DNA from: Bacillota bacterium
GTDB lineage: Bacteria; Bacillota; Dethiobacteria; DTU022; PWGO01
Length of the DNA: 61,024 nt
Reading direction: 5' to 3'
Assembly: GCA_012518215.1 (NCBI GenBank)
Contig: JAAYSV010000049.1
Location: forward strand, 1-61,024
The position numbers and the translations under genes were made by a program. The notes under the pieces were generated by a model that saw nothing but the letters and a program-made list of their open reading frames with translations, ran no database searches and was not told the origin of the DNA. This document shows, in pieces, positions 16,012 to 23,688 of the stretch. Numbering within the stretch: position 1 is the first letter of the stretch; every line of letters begins with the position of its first letter.

Positions 16012-17991
16012 TCATCCATTAGAAAAACCGAACAACTTGTCCACTAGGGGAAAATCATCGATCAGGTCCACGATATAGCGCAGGATCAGAATTGCATCCT
16101 GGACATTGACACCATCTTGCAGATTGACGTCGCCAAACACTTCCTGTTCCGCTGTGAATGATATCAATCCCACGATACCCCTCAATACAACAATGGCATC
16201 CTGCACATCGATTTCATCATTGCCATCAAGATCTCCATAGGGCATGTAGATAACGATTACCCCTTGATCTTCCAGGGAGGAAATAACCCACCTTGCCTTT
16301 TCGCCCGGGGCAAGATTTAGATCTTTGTTGTATCTCAGGTCAACTCCTCTCAGGGCAACAAGACCCCCGAGGCCCGAGATGTCCGTGATTTTATTTTCTT
16401 TCAGGAAAAGATAATATAAATACTTCAATCCCGAAAGCCCTTCGATCCTGGTGATCTGATTCCGACCCAGGTTCAGTTCTTCAAGGTTGGCCAGCTTGTC
16501 AAGCCCCTCGATCTTGGTGATCTGATTCCGACCCAGGTTCAGCTCTTCAAGGTTGGCCAGCTTGTCAAGCCCCTCGATCTTGCTGATCTGATTCCTGGCC
16601 AGGTCCAGATCTTTGAGGTTGGCCAGCTTGTCAAGCCCTTCGATCCTGGTGATCCGATTCTGACCCAGGTTCAGCTCTTCAAGGTTGGCCAGCTTGTCAA
16701 GCCCTTCGATCCTGGTGATCCTGTTACCGGTCAGGTAGAGTGAATAAAGACAACCCAGCTTATCAAGCCCCTCGATCTTGCTGATCTGATTCCTGGCCAG
16801 GTCCAGATCTTTGAGGTTGGCCAGCTTGTCAAGCCCCTCGATCTTGCCGATCTGATTCCAATCCAGGCTCAGGTATCCAAGGTTGGCCAGCTTGTCAAGC
16901 CCCTCGATCCTGGTGATCCTGTTACCGGTCATGTAGAGTGAATAAAGATAACCCAGCTTGTCAAGCCCCTCGATCTTGCCGATCTGATTCCAATCCAGGC
17001 TCAGGTATCCAAGGTTGGCCAGCTTGTCAAGCCCCTCGATCCTGGTGATCCGATTCCTGGCCAGGTCCAGATCTTTGAGGTTGACCAGTGTGTCAAGCCC
17101 CTCGATCCTGCCGATCTGATTCCAATCCAGGCTCAGGCCTTTGAGGTTGACCAGTTTGTCAAGCCCCTCGATCCTGGTGATCCGATTCCTGCCCAGGTCC
17201 AGACCTTCAAGGTTGACCAGTTTGTCAAGCCCTTCGATTTTGCTGATCCCGTTACTGCCCAGGACAAGCCATTCCAGCTCGGTCATGCCCGAAAGTCCCT
17301 CGATCTTGAGAATCTTGTTGTTGTTAATGGATAGGAACAACATTTTGGTCATCTTTTTCAGAGGTGCCATATCGCCGATCATGTTGTTTTCAAGGTGTAA
17401 CTTTTCCATTTTGACCATGTTTTGCAGAGGCGCTATATCTTCGATCAGGTTATTTCCAAGGCGAAGGTATTTCATATCGGTCAGTTTGGCAAGAGCCGAA
17501 ATGTCTGTAACCATATTTCCCGACAGAAGCAGTTCGTGTAATTTGCTCATATTGCGGAGTGAAGTGATGACACTGATCCTGTTTTCAGAAAGTACGAGCC
17601 GTTCCAGGTTGACAAGCTTGTTGAGTGGTGAAATGTCACTGATACGGTTATAACCCAGGAAAAGCCACTCCAGGTTGGTAAGGTTGGCAAGGGGAGAGAG
17701 ATCGCTGATAAGGTTGTGAGACAGATTGAGCGACTTCAACCCGGTCGCATGTTGGAGGCCGGTCAAATCAGCTATCTCCCCATTCGCTAAATTCAAATTG
17801 GTCAATGACTCCATATCCCCAACAGTTATGGGGTCGTTCTGCTTGTTTATCTTAACCCGGATCAACGCTTCCAGTTGCGGGTCCGGTATGTGAACCTCAG
17901 TTGCAAGGGCCACATTGCCGCTCCCGGAAAGCATGGTAAATAGAAATACAGCCAGGCAACAAGACAGAACCTTCAAACTTGTTTTGACCAT
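16012..17991 (-). CDS. Secreted leucine-rich-repeat protein with C-terminal dockerin
   Basis: A 659-residue secreted protein. A signal peptide (VLSCCLAVFLFTMLSGSGNVALA, cleavage near residue 30) is followed by about 22 internalin-like LRR units of 22 residues: eight diverged ones (65-229), then fourteen very regular units starting IEGLDKL (230-537). The C-terminus holds a type I dockerin: two calcium-loop repeats, GDLDGNDEIDVQDA (586-599) and GDVNLQDGVNVQDA (620-633), each followed by a hydrophobic helix. Dockerins bind cohesins; a cohesin protein is at 27122. An adhesive or scaffold-bound role outside the cell is likely, but the partner is unknown. Start: ATG with GGGA upstream. Confidence 0.92.
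   Translation of the reverse strand: MVKTSLKVLSCCLAVFLFTMLSGSGNVALATEVHIPDPQLEALIRVKINKQNDPITVGDMESLTNLNLANGEIADLTGLQHATGLKSLNLSHNLISDLSPLANLTNLEWLFLGYNRISDISPLNKLVNLERLVLSENRISVITSLRNMSKLHELLLSGNMVTDISALAKLTDMKYLRLGNNLIEDIAPLQNMVKMEKLHLENNMIGDMAPLKKMTKMLFLSINNNKILKIEGLSGMTELEWLVLGSNGISKIEGLDKLVNLEGLDLGRNRITRIEGLDKLVNLKGLSLDWNQIGRIEGLDTLVNLKDLDLARNRITRIEGLDKLANLGYLSLDWNQIGKIEGLDKLGYLYSLYMTGNRITRIEGLDKLANLGYLSLDWNQIGKIEGLDKLANLKDLDLARNQISKIEGLDKLGCLYSLYLTGNRITRIEGLDKLANLEELNLGQNRITRIEGLDKLANLKDLDLARNQISKIEGLDKLANLEELNLGRNQITKIEGLDKLANLEELNLGRNQITRIEGLSGLKYLYYLFLKENKITDISGLGGLVALRGVDLRYNKDLNLAPGEKARWVISSLEDQGVIVIYMPYGDLDGNDEIDVQDAIVVLRGIVGLISFTAEQEVFGDVNLQDGVNVQDAILILRYIVDLIDDFPLVDKLFGFSNG
16381..17304 (-). 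repeat. 14 tandem 66-bp LRR repeats
   Basis: Codons 230-537 of the LRR gene are 14 in-register 66-bp units. Several are nearly identical in DNA. Higher-order copies occur: the unit pair with LSLDWNQIGK followed by LGYLYSLYMTGNRITR recurs, and the LKDLDLARNQISK unit appears twice with the same neighbours. The low synonymous divergence implies recent duplication or gene conversion. Confidence 0.95.
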
Positions 17992-18245
17992 CCATCCCGA
18001 CTCCTTTCTTCCTCCCGATTCTTCGTGTGTATTGTTTAAATTACCTATTGTATTCTATTTGATTATCATTTTACCTTCCAGGAAAAGATATTTCTGCCTT
18101 GACTCATTTTGAACACTGTATCATCATTGCCCTCGCCCCGGAAATAGATACGGGGCAGGGCTGCGGAAAGCGTGACAGCCATGCATTATCCCGCAAGTAG
18201 TATTCCGTACGTCTTTCTGAAAATCCCCGCCCGGATTTCCGAAAA
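17992..18245 (-). other. Intergenic region with strong hairpins upstream of the LRR gene
   Basis: About 250 nt between ferredoxin and the LRR start without a gene. It contains GCCCT-c-GCCCCG (18129-18140) facing CGGGGCAGGGC (18151-18161), eleven pairs with one bulged C and a 10-nt loop, and a second hairpin at about 18220-18240. Neither has a U-run. They could be leader structures of the LRR transcript. I recognise no known riboswitch core. Confidence 0.5.
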
Positions 18246-18268
18246 TAAAAAGGGCGTTTACCGCCCTT
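18246..18268 (-). terminator. Ferredoxin gene terminator
   Basis: On the minus strand AAGGGCG (18262-18268) and CGCCCTT (18250-18256) enclose a 5-nt loop and are followed by TTTTA, directly after the ferredoxin stop. Confidence 0.82.
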
Positions 18269-18274
18269 CTGCAG

Positions 18275-18460
18275 CTACTCCTCTATTTCAATGGCATCAC
18301 TGGGACATTGCTCTGCCGCCTCGATACAGCACTTTTCATCTTCTTCATCGATAACTTTTTTCTTTACGAAGGCGAACTCATCCCCGAGGGCGAACACTTC
18401 CGGGCAGAGGTCTTCACAGACCCCACAGAGAATACAATCCTCGTTAACCGCCACTTTCAT
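18275..18460 (-). CDS. [4Fe-4S] ferredoxin
   Basis: A 61-residue acidic ferredoxin. Cluster ligands are C9, C12, C15 (CILCGVCEDLCP) and C52 (QCPSDAI); C19 and C44/C45 are additional cysteines that could form the disulfide known in single-cluster ferredoxins of the Thermotoga type. It is a small soluble electron carrier, likely one of the donors for redox enzymes such as the ferredoxin-thioredoxin reductase at 30193. Monocistronic with its own terminator. Confidence 0.93.
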   Translation of the reverse strand: MKVAVNEDCILCGVCEDLCPEVFALGDEFAFVKKKVIDEEDEKCCIEAAEQCPSDAIEIEE

Positions 18461-18580
18461 ACGGTCACACCCCGTTCAGCAAATAGATATTGGTCTAAAA
18501 CAATCCGGCCATACTAGGTGTGCTCAGGATTCACCGTTTTATGCAGGAAGCGGTCAAATTTCTGTATTCAAACCAAACAA

Positions 18581-19294
18581 TCAGTAAATCATCATTTCTT
18601 CCATGATTTTCTCCACGGCCTGCCGCGGATCGGGGCTCCCGTAAATTGGCCTGCCGATCACCAGGTAATCGGCTCCTGAAGAGATGGCCTCCCCCGGGGT
18701 CACCGCACGTTTGTGTTCATGCAGATCCGTGCCGGAAGGCCTTATGCCCGGAGTAACGGTGATGATCCCGGATCCGAAGGTTTTTTTGATCAAGCCTGCT
18801 TCCCTGCCAGACGTGATGATGCCATCACAGCCGAAGTCGACCGCTTTCTTGACACGGTACATGACCATCTCCTGAAGCGGACATGAAAACCCCAGTTCCT
18901 CCAAATCATCGGCATCCATGCTGGTCAGCACGGTGATGGCCATGAGTTTCAAAGGAGTATTCCCCCGCGCCTTGACTGCCTGTTCGATGATTTTGCTGTT
19001 TCCGTGAATTGTTAGAAAATCCACTCCCGTCCGTGCCACCTGCTCGACCACGCTGGCCACTGTTTCAGGGATATCATAGTATTTCATGTCCAGAAAAACT
19101 TTTTTTCCTTTGTCAAGGAGCCAGGCAATCATTTCCCGCCCCCCAAGAAACTGCATCAACATGCCGACCTTGTAGAAATTAACCGTTTCCCCCAGTTCCT
19201 CCACCAGTCCTCGTGCCCTCGCGGGATCATCAAAATCAAGGGCGCAGATGATCCGATCTTTCAAATCGATCAAATTCTCCCCACTCCTTTCCAA
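18581..19294 (-). CDS. pyrF: Orotidine 5'-phosphate decarboxylase
   Basis: Converts OMP to UMP, the last step of UMP synthesis. The catalytic Lys-Asp array is in FLDMKYYDIPETV (DxKxxD type), the phosphate-binding GRPIY and TPGIRPSG motifs are present, and 237 residues is normal. No other pyr genes are near, so it is separate from any pyr operon. An N-terminal extension before LKDRIICALDFDD is short. Confidence 0.95.
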   Translation of the reverse strand: MERSGENLIDLKDRIICALDFDDPARARGLVEELGETVNFYKVGMLMQFLGGREMIAWLLDKGKKVFLDMKYYDIPETVASVVEQVARTGVDFLTIHGNSKIIEQAVKARGNTPLKLMAITVLTSMDADDLEELGFSCPLQEMVMYRVKKAVDFGCDGIITSGREAGLIKKTFGSGIITVTPGIRPSGTDLHEHKRAVTPGEAISSGADYLVIGRPIYGSPDPRQAVEKIMEEMMIY

Positions 19295-19341
19295 ACAATT
19301 ATTGTTGACCTTGTTCCGTTACAAAGCAATAATCAAACGGT

Positions 19342-19872
19342 CTATTCCGGCAACATCCTGTCCGCTCTTTCCTTCCATTCTTTCAGTGACGTATCTCCCC
19401 ACCCCACTTTTTTATCAACGATCCGGCCCTCGGTGTCGATGAAAAAACCGGTGGGAAACCCCTGGATTCCAAAAGATGTGGCGATGCTGTAATTCGCATC
19501 CGATAAAACTGTTATATCCAGGCCGTTTTTCTCCCAGAACTTCCTGACCTGTTGATCCCTGTCGCCGGCTACGGTTATCACAACAAGACCACGTGATTCA
19601 TATTCTTCAATCAAAGGCTGCAACTGCAGCATCTTCTGACGGCAGGGTGTTCATGTGGTCATGAAGAAATTGAGATAAATATTTTTCCCGCTCCATTCGC
19701 CGGGGAAATTGACCGTCTCTCCCGTCATGACATTCCTGGTACTGAAGATGTTTCCTTCCGCAGTCATGCTGACAGGATCGTCCCCGGTAGAAGATGTTGT
19801 ACAGGATGCCATGTTAAACATTGCCAGGATCATGATGGACACCAGCAGAATGATCCATCTGTTTCTCGACAT
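19342..19872 (-). CDS. TlpA-like thioredoxin-fold lipoprotein, probable selenoprotein (UGA = Sec74)
   Basis: One 176-residue reading frame if the in-frame TGA at 19651-19653 is read as selenocysteine. The N-terminus is a lipoprotein signal (IILLVSIMILAMFNMAS then C24). A TlpA/ResA fold follows: NIYLNFFMTT, then U74-T-P-C77, then RQKMLQLQPL, LVVITVAGDR, and the cis-proline loop GIQGFPTGFFID. The TGA falls exactly where the first Cys of the WCxPC-type motif belongs. Both halves are intact and in frame, so a simple pseudogene is less likely. A candidate SECIS hairpin follows (19613-19636). The start overlaps the NapH-like gene by 59 nt with AAGGAAGG upstream. Probable role: extracytoplasmic thiol/peroxide reduction fed by that protein. 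Ordinary callers would split it in two. Confidence 0.85.
19613..19636 (-). promoter_or_regulatory. Candidate bacterial SECIS element
   Basis: Starting 14 nt after the UGA on the minus strand: GAAG, bulged AU, GCUGC, apical loop AGUU, GCAGC, CUUU. The bulged U on the 5' side and a GU in the apical loop match the features SelB needs in the E. coli fdhF SECIS; the loop is about seven bases further from the UGA than in E. coli, within the range seen in other bacteria. Confidence 0.6.
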
Positions 19873-20725
19873 CGTTATTCCTTCCTTTCAACATTGTTTT
19901 ATTGCTTTGAGGGGCTGCTCCAAAAGTGATCGCTCCCGTAGGGCAGATTTGCATGCAGGATAGGCAGCGGATACACTCGGTTGAATTCAACTGTCCGGGA
20001 AGATCAAGTTCCATCGGGCATACCCGGCGACAACGGTCACAGGAAATACATTTTTCCGTATGATGATGGATTCTGAACAATGCCAGGCGATTGAAGAGGC
20101 CGTAAAAAGCACCAAGCGGACACATTGTTCGGCAAAATGGCCTGTCGATCACTGTCGAGGCACCCAGGATAAAAACCAGCATCCCTGCTTTCAAATAGAA
20201 GATTGTCCCGACCATGTTCCACAGCTCGGGGGCTGCCAGCAGAAGTGGTATCCCGGCCGCAAGAGTACCCTCGGGACAGATATATTTGCAGAAGTAAGGT
20301 GCGCCGAAACCGTCACTGTCAACCCAAAGTATCGGCAGCAGCAGCAACAGGATCAGTAGCAGATACTTGAAAAGGGTAAGCGGATACGGAACGTGCAACT
20401 TCCTCCTTCCGATCTTCCCTATCAGTTCCTGAATCAGGCCGAATGGGCAGAGCCAACCGCAGAACCAGCGGCCTGCCAGCCCCCCGGCTGCCAGCAGAAA
20501 GCCAAAGATGTACATCGGAAATTTGTGATGAGGGGCTGCAACCATACCCTGCAACGCTCCCAGGGGGCACGAACCGGCCGCTGCCGGGCATGAATAGCAA
20601 TTCAGAACAGGAACACAGGCTCCTTTAAGCTGTCCCTGATAAATACGCCCCCGGTAAAAGTTGCCCGGAAAGGGATTGGCAACAAAAAAAGCAATGATTT
20701 GTGCTATTTTTCTTCTGAAGTTCAT
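19814..20725 (-). CDS. NapH/YccM-like membrane polyferredoxin
   Basis: A 303-residue membrane protein with about five hydrophobic segments and NapH-type CxxxCP motifs on the membrane part (WFCGWLCPFG, YFCKYICPEG, PFCRTMCPLG). Two classical [4Fe-4S] sites follow near the C-terminus (CISCDRCRRVCP and CIRCLSCMQICP). An additional NCYSCPAAAGSCPLGA lies after the first segment. Such proteins pass electrons between quinones or ferredoxin and a partner across the membrane. It lies 14 nt after the CXXC peptide gene and overlaps the selenoprotein gene, so the three form an operon. No nap or nos genes are near. The last 30 residues are polar and overlap the next gene's ribosome site. Confidence 0.88.
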   Translation of the reverse strand: MNFRRKIAQIIAFFVANPFPGNFYRGRIYQGQLKGACVPVLNCYSCPAAAGSCPLGALQGMVAAPHHKFPMYIFGFLLAAGGLAGRWFCGWLCPFGLIQELIGKIGRRKLHVPYPLTLFKYLLLILLLLLPILWVDSDGFGAPYFCKYICPEGTLAAGIPLLLAAPELWNMVGTIFYLKAGMLVFILGASTVIDRPFCRTMCPLGAFYGLFNRLALFRIHHHTEKCISCDRCRRVCPMELDLPGQLNSTECIRCLSCMQICPTGAITFGAAPQSNKTMLKGRNNDVEKQMDHSAGVHHDPGNV

Positions 20726-20739
20726 TGGTTACATCCCAA

Positions 20740-20877
20740 CTATCCCAGGCCTATACACTCCAGGCAGATCGCAATCCCCTTCTGCAGGACTGGAAAAAGT
20801 TCTCCGCGCCATAACCCCGCGGCCATCAGTAAAAGGCCCGCAAAAATGATCAATATAGAATTTCTGTTTCCATACAT
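20740..20877 (-). CDS. CD1871A-type CXXC-motif membrane peptide
   Basis: A 45-residue peptide, MYGNRNSILIIFAGLLLMAA then GLWRGELFPVLQKGIA and ending ICLECIGLG. It has one membrane helix and a C-terminal CLEC motif. This closely resembles the small clostridial family named after Clostridioides difficile CD1871A (hydrophobic start, RGE...V.QKA..ICLECIGIG end), as I recall it. AAAGG lies upstream. It sits between larE and the NapH-like gene. The terminal CXXC could exchange electrons or a disulfide with the Sec protein or with the polyferredoxin. Confidence 0.8.
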   Translation of the reverse strand: MYGNRNSILIIFAGLLLMAAGLWRGELFPVLQKGIAICLECIGLG

Positions 20878-20965
20878 CCAGATCTTGCCTTTCTTTATTT
20901 ATTCCCGGGAAACCGCCTGACAAGGGTTTTTTATGGCGAAAAGAGAATTCTTGCAGGAATTCGTC

Positions 20966-21814
20966 TCATCCCTTGTTGTCGGCAATATGCATGTCCATAC
21001 TTCCCGATCTGAATCCCTCCAGATCCAGTGTAACATAATCAAAACCGAGATCCTTCAATTTACTGACCAATTCTTTCCGTTTCTCCAGCAGCCCGGGAAT
21101 CTCCGTCTGCCCGATCTCGATACGGGCCAGTTTCCCGTGCGACCGTACTCTCAAGGTGCCTGCAATGCCCATTTTTCGCAAAACCTGCTCCGCTGCGGCC
21201 ACACGCATGAGCTTTTCGCGATCCAGTTTCTCACCGTAGGGGAAACGGGTTGCCAAACAGGTAGTCGTCGGCTTATTCCAGGTAACAAGGCCATATTTCC
21301 GTGAAAGATAACGTATCTCTTCCTTGGTCAACCGTGCTTCCTTCAGTGGACTTTCCACTCCGGTTTCCGCTGTTGCTTTCAAACCGGGGCGATATTCTTC
21401 CTCATCCTCCGTTATGGTACCGTCCATGACTGTTTTGCTTCCATATTTTCTTGCCAGAGCAACCATTTTCTCATACAATTCTTTCTTGCAATAGTAACAT
21501 CTTTGTGGTGGATTTGCATGAATTTTTTCCAGTCCCAGTTCATCGGTTTCAACTATGATATGCCTTACCTTCAGATTTCCCGCTATCAGACGGGACTGTT
21601 CCATCTCTTCTGATGGGCGGAGAATCGAGGCAGCGGTTACGGCAATCACGTTCTCATTTCCGAGCAGACGCACCGCCTTGAAGAGGAGAAAACTGCTATC
21701 TACACCGCCGGAAAAAGCTATCAGTGCACTACCGGTAGAAAGCAAAATCTGGTTCAATCGGGCTTCCTTGCGTGCTGCCAGTTGTACATCTATTACCGTA
21801 TCATCCGTCCTCAT
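20966..21814 (-). CDS. larE: ATP-dependent sacrificial sulfur transferase LarE
   Basis: A 282-residue PP-loop ATPase: AFSGGVDSSFL is the pyrophosphate loop, CYYCKKELYEKM and NKPTTTCLATRFPYGE are typical of LarE, which gives sulfur to the nickel-pincer cofactor of lactate racemase and related enzymes. No larB, larC or larA is nearby. PTTTC holds the cysteine that serves as sulfur donor in Lactobacillus LarE; other LarE proteins carry a [4Fe-4S] cluster on three cysteines instead. It is the first gene of a same-strand run with the CXXC peptide 88 nt downstream. Confidence 0.9.
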   Translation of the reverse strand: MRTDDTVIDVQLAARKEARLNQILLSTGSALIAFSGGVDSSFLLFKAVRLLGNENVIAVTAASILRPSEEMEQSRLIAGNLKVRHIIVETDELGLEKIHANPPQRCYYCKKELYEKMVALARKYGSKTVMDGTITEDEEEYRPGLKATAETGVESPLKEARLTKEEIRYLSRKYGLVTWNKPTTTCLATRFPYGEKLDREKLMRVAAAEQVLRKMGIAGTLRVRSHGKLARIEIGQTEIPGLLEKRKELVSKLKDLGFDYVTLDLEGFRSGSMDMHIADNKG

Positions 21815-21973
21815 CTGGTGACCGATCGCCTTCCCTGTTAAAACTTTGCTGATTCAATTCTGCAAATCGGGGATAAAACCTTTATTTTATATAATTAAAG
21901 GATTTTGCTGGAATATTGTCAAAATAGAGCTTTAAAAACTGGCAAATCATTACATTTGCAGGAGGATATGGTT

Positions 21974-23518
21974 ATGATCGCAAAGATTATCTCTTGTGCC
22001 GTTCTGGGTATCGACGGTTTTCCGGTCGAGGTAGAGGTAGATATTTCCGGTGTTGGCCTCCCCATCTTCGACCTCATCGGGCTTCCGGACCCTTCGGTAC
22101 GGGAAGCCCGTGAGCGTGTCCGCTCTGCCATCCGGAATAGCGGCTTCGAATTTCCTCTCTCACGCATCACCGTCAATCTTGCTCCTGCTGATCTAAAAAA
22201 AGAGGGCCCTGCCTTTGATCTTGCCATTGCTGTCGGGCTTCTGCTGGCCACCGAACAGATACCCCATGGGGAGATGATCGGCAGATCCATGATGGTTGGT
22301 GAACTTTCTCTTGATGGTACCTTGCGAGGTGTCCCCGGCACCCTGGCCATTGCCTCTTCTCTTGCCAACCTGAATTCCGGGCAGACCGAACTTTTTGTGC
22401 CTTCCGTAAATGCTGCCGAAGCTTCCTTGATCGAAGGTATCAATGTGCGGGGCGTTGATAACCTTGCCGAGCTGGTTTCATTTTTATCAGGGAAAAAGGA
22501 TATTCCCGTAATGGTTCCCGACCTTGAAAATCTGGCTACCACACCGCTGCCCGGGCTGGGAATGGAAGAGGTAAAAGGGCAAGAAAATGCCAAAAGAGCA
22601 CTGGAGGTTGCTGCAGCGGGTTCGCACAATGTAATCTTTTACGGTCCGCCGGGGACGGGAAAAACGATGCTGGCACGCCGCCTGCCTGCCATCCTTCCGG
22701 AACCATCCCTGGAAGAGATGCTCGAGATCACCAGGATCCACAGTGTAGCCGGCAAGCTGTCCCCGGATACCCCCCTGATGACATCGAGGCCTTTTCGCAG
22801 CCCGCATCATAGTTCGTCTGCCGCCGGTATCATCGGCGGAGGCAAGATACCGAGACCCGGTGAAGTGAGCCTGGCGCACCGGGGCGTTCTTTTTCTCGAT
22901 GAGTTGCCGGAATTTACCCGGGAGGTACTTGAGTCATTGCGGCAACCTCTTGAAGACAGGGAAGTCACCATTACAAGAACCGCCGCCACTTTGAAATTTC
23001 CGGCAGATTTTATCTTTACCAGCAGCATGAATCCTTGCCCATGCGGCAATTACGGCGATCCCCGTCATGCTTGCCGCTGTAGCTATCATCAGATCCAACG
23101 CTACCGTTCCCGCCTTTCGGGGCCACTGCTGGACCGTATCGATATACAGATCGAGGTGCCGCGGCTTGATTATACCGTGATCGAAGCCACCGCTGCTCCC
23201 GAAAGCACAGCATCGATCAGAGCAAGGGTCAACAGGGCACGCCAGGCCCAGATCGAAAGGTTCAGAAATCTTGGCATATTGACCAATTCAGAGATGGGTC
23301 CCCGACAGGTAAAAAAATTCTGCACATTGGGGAAAGATGGGCGGGCACTGGCCAAGCAGGCCTTCAACCGCCTCGGACTCTCCATGCGCGCCTATGATCG
23401 TATCCTCAAGGTTTCGCGCACCATAGCGGATCTGGAAGGGTGCGAGAATATCGAAGTGCAGCATCTGGCGGAGGCAATCCAGTACCGCAATCTTGACCGC
23501 GAACTGTTCAGGGAATAA
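21974..23518 (+). CDS. comM: Mg-chelatase-like AAA ATPase (ComM/YifB)
   Basis: A 514-residue AAA+ protein of the ComM/YifB family, a helicase that promotes branch migration of incoming DNA in transformation. An N-terminal Lon-S5-like domain (AVLGIDGFPVEVEVDISG) is followed by the ATPase with Walker A GPPGTGKTMLARRLP, Walker B VLFLDELPEF, zinc-like NPCPCGNYGD and a C-terminal lid. Start: GGAGGA is 8 nt before the ATG at 21974; an ATG six bases earlier is too close to it. Divergent from larE. Confidence 0.93.
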   Translation: MIAKIISCAVLGIDGFPVEVEVDISGVGLPIFDLIGLPDPSVREARERVRSAIRNSGFEFPLSRITVNLAPADLKKEGPAFDLAIAVGLLLATEQIPHGEMIGRSMMVGELSLDGTLRGVPGTLAIASSLANLNSGQTELFVPSVNAAEASLIEGINVRGVDNLAELVSFLSGKKDIPVMVPDLENLATTPLPGLGMEEVKGQENAKRALEVAAAGSHNVIFYGPPGTGKTMLARRLPAILPEPSLEEMLEITRIHSVAGKLSPDTPLMTSRPFRSPHHSSSAAGIIGGGKIPRPGEVSLAHRGVLFLDELPEFTREVLESLRQPLEDREVTITRTAATLKFPADFIFTSSMNPCPCGNYGDPRHACRCSYHQIQRYRSRLSGPLLDRIDIQIEVPRLDYTVIEATAAPESTASIRARVNRARQAQIERFRNLGILTNSEMGPRQVKKFCTLGKDGRALAKQAFNRLGLSMRAYDRILKVSRTIADLEGCENIEVQHLAEAIQYRNLDRELFRE

Positions 23519-23688
23519 CCTTCATTTGCGACTCCGTACTTTTGTATTTTCATTTTTTGCGAGCCACCACCCTGTAAATCAAACTTTCCATCGTTTCTGG
23601 AATAAAATAGGGGCGGTTCCCCGGAAACAACGGCGAATCGCCCCCAAAAACAGCAGACCATAACAGCAGCTACCCGATCGGCCACATT

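Noticed and set aside
16381-17304. Regular 66-bp repeats considered as CRISPR or other non-coding array
   Set aside because: Repeats are contiguous with no spacers and stay in one reading frame as 22-residue LRRs.
19651-19872. Thioredoxin-like gene read as a pseudogene split by a nonsense codon
   Set aside because: The TGA is exactly at the active-site Cys position, both halves are intact and in frame, and a SECIS-like hairpin follows. Selenocysteine is the better explanation, though not proven.
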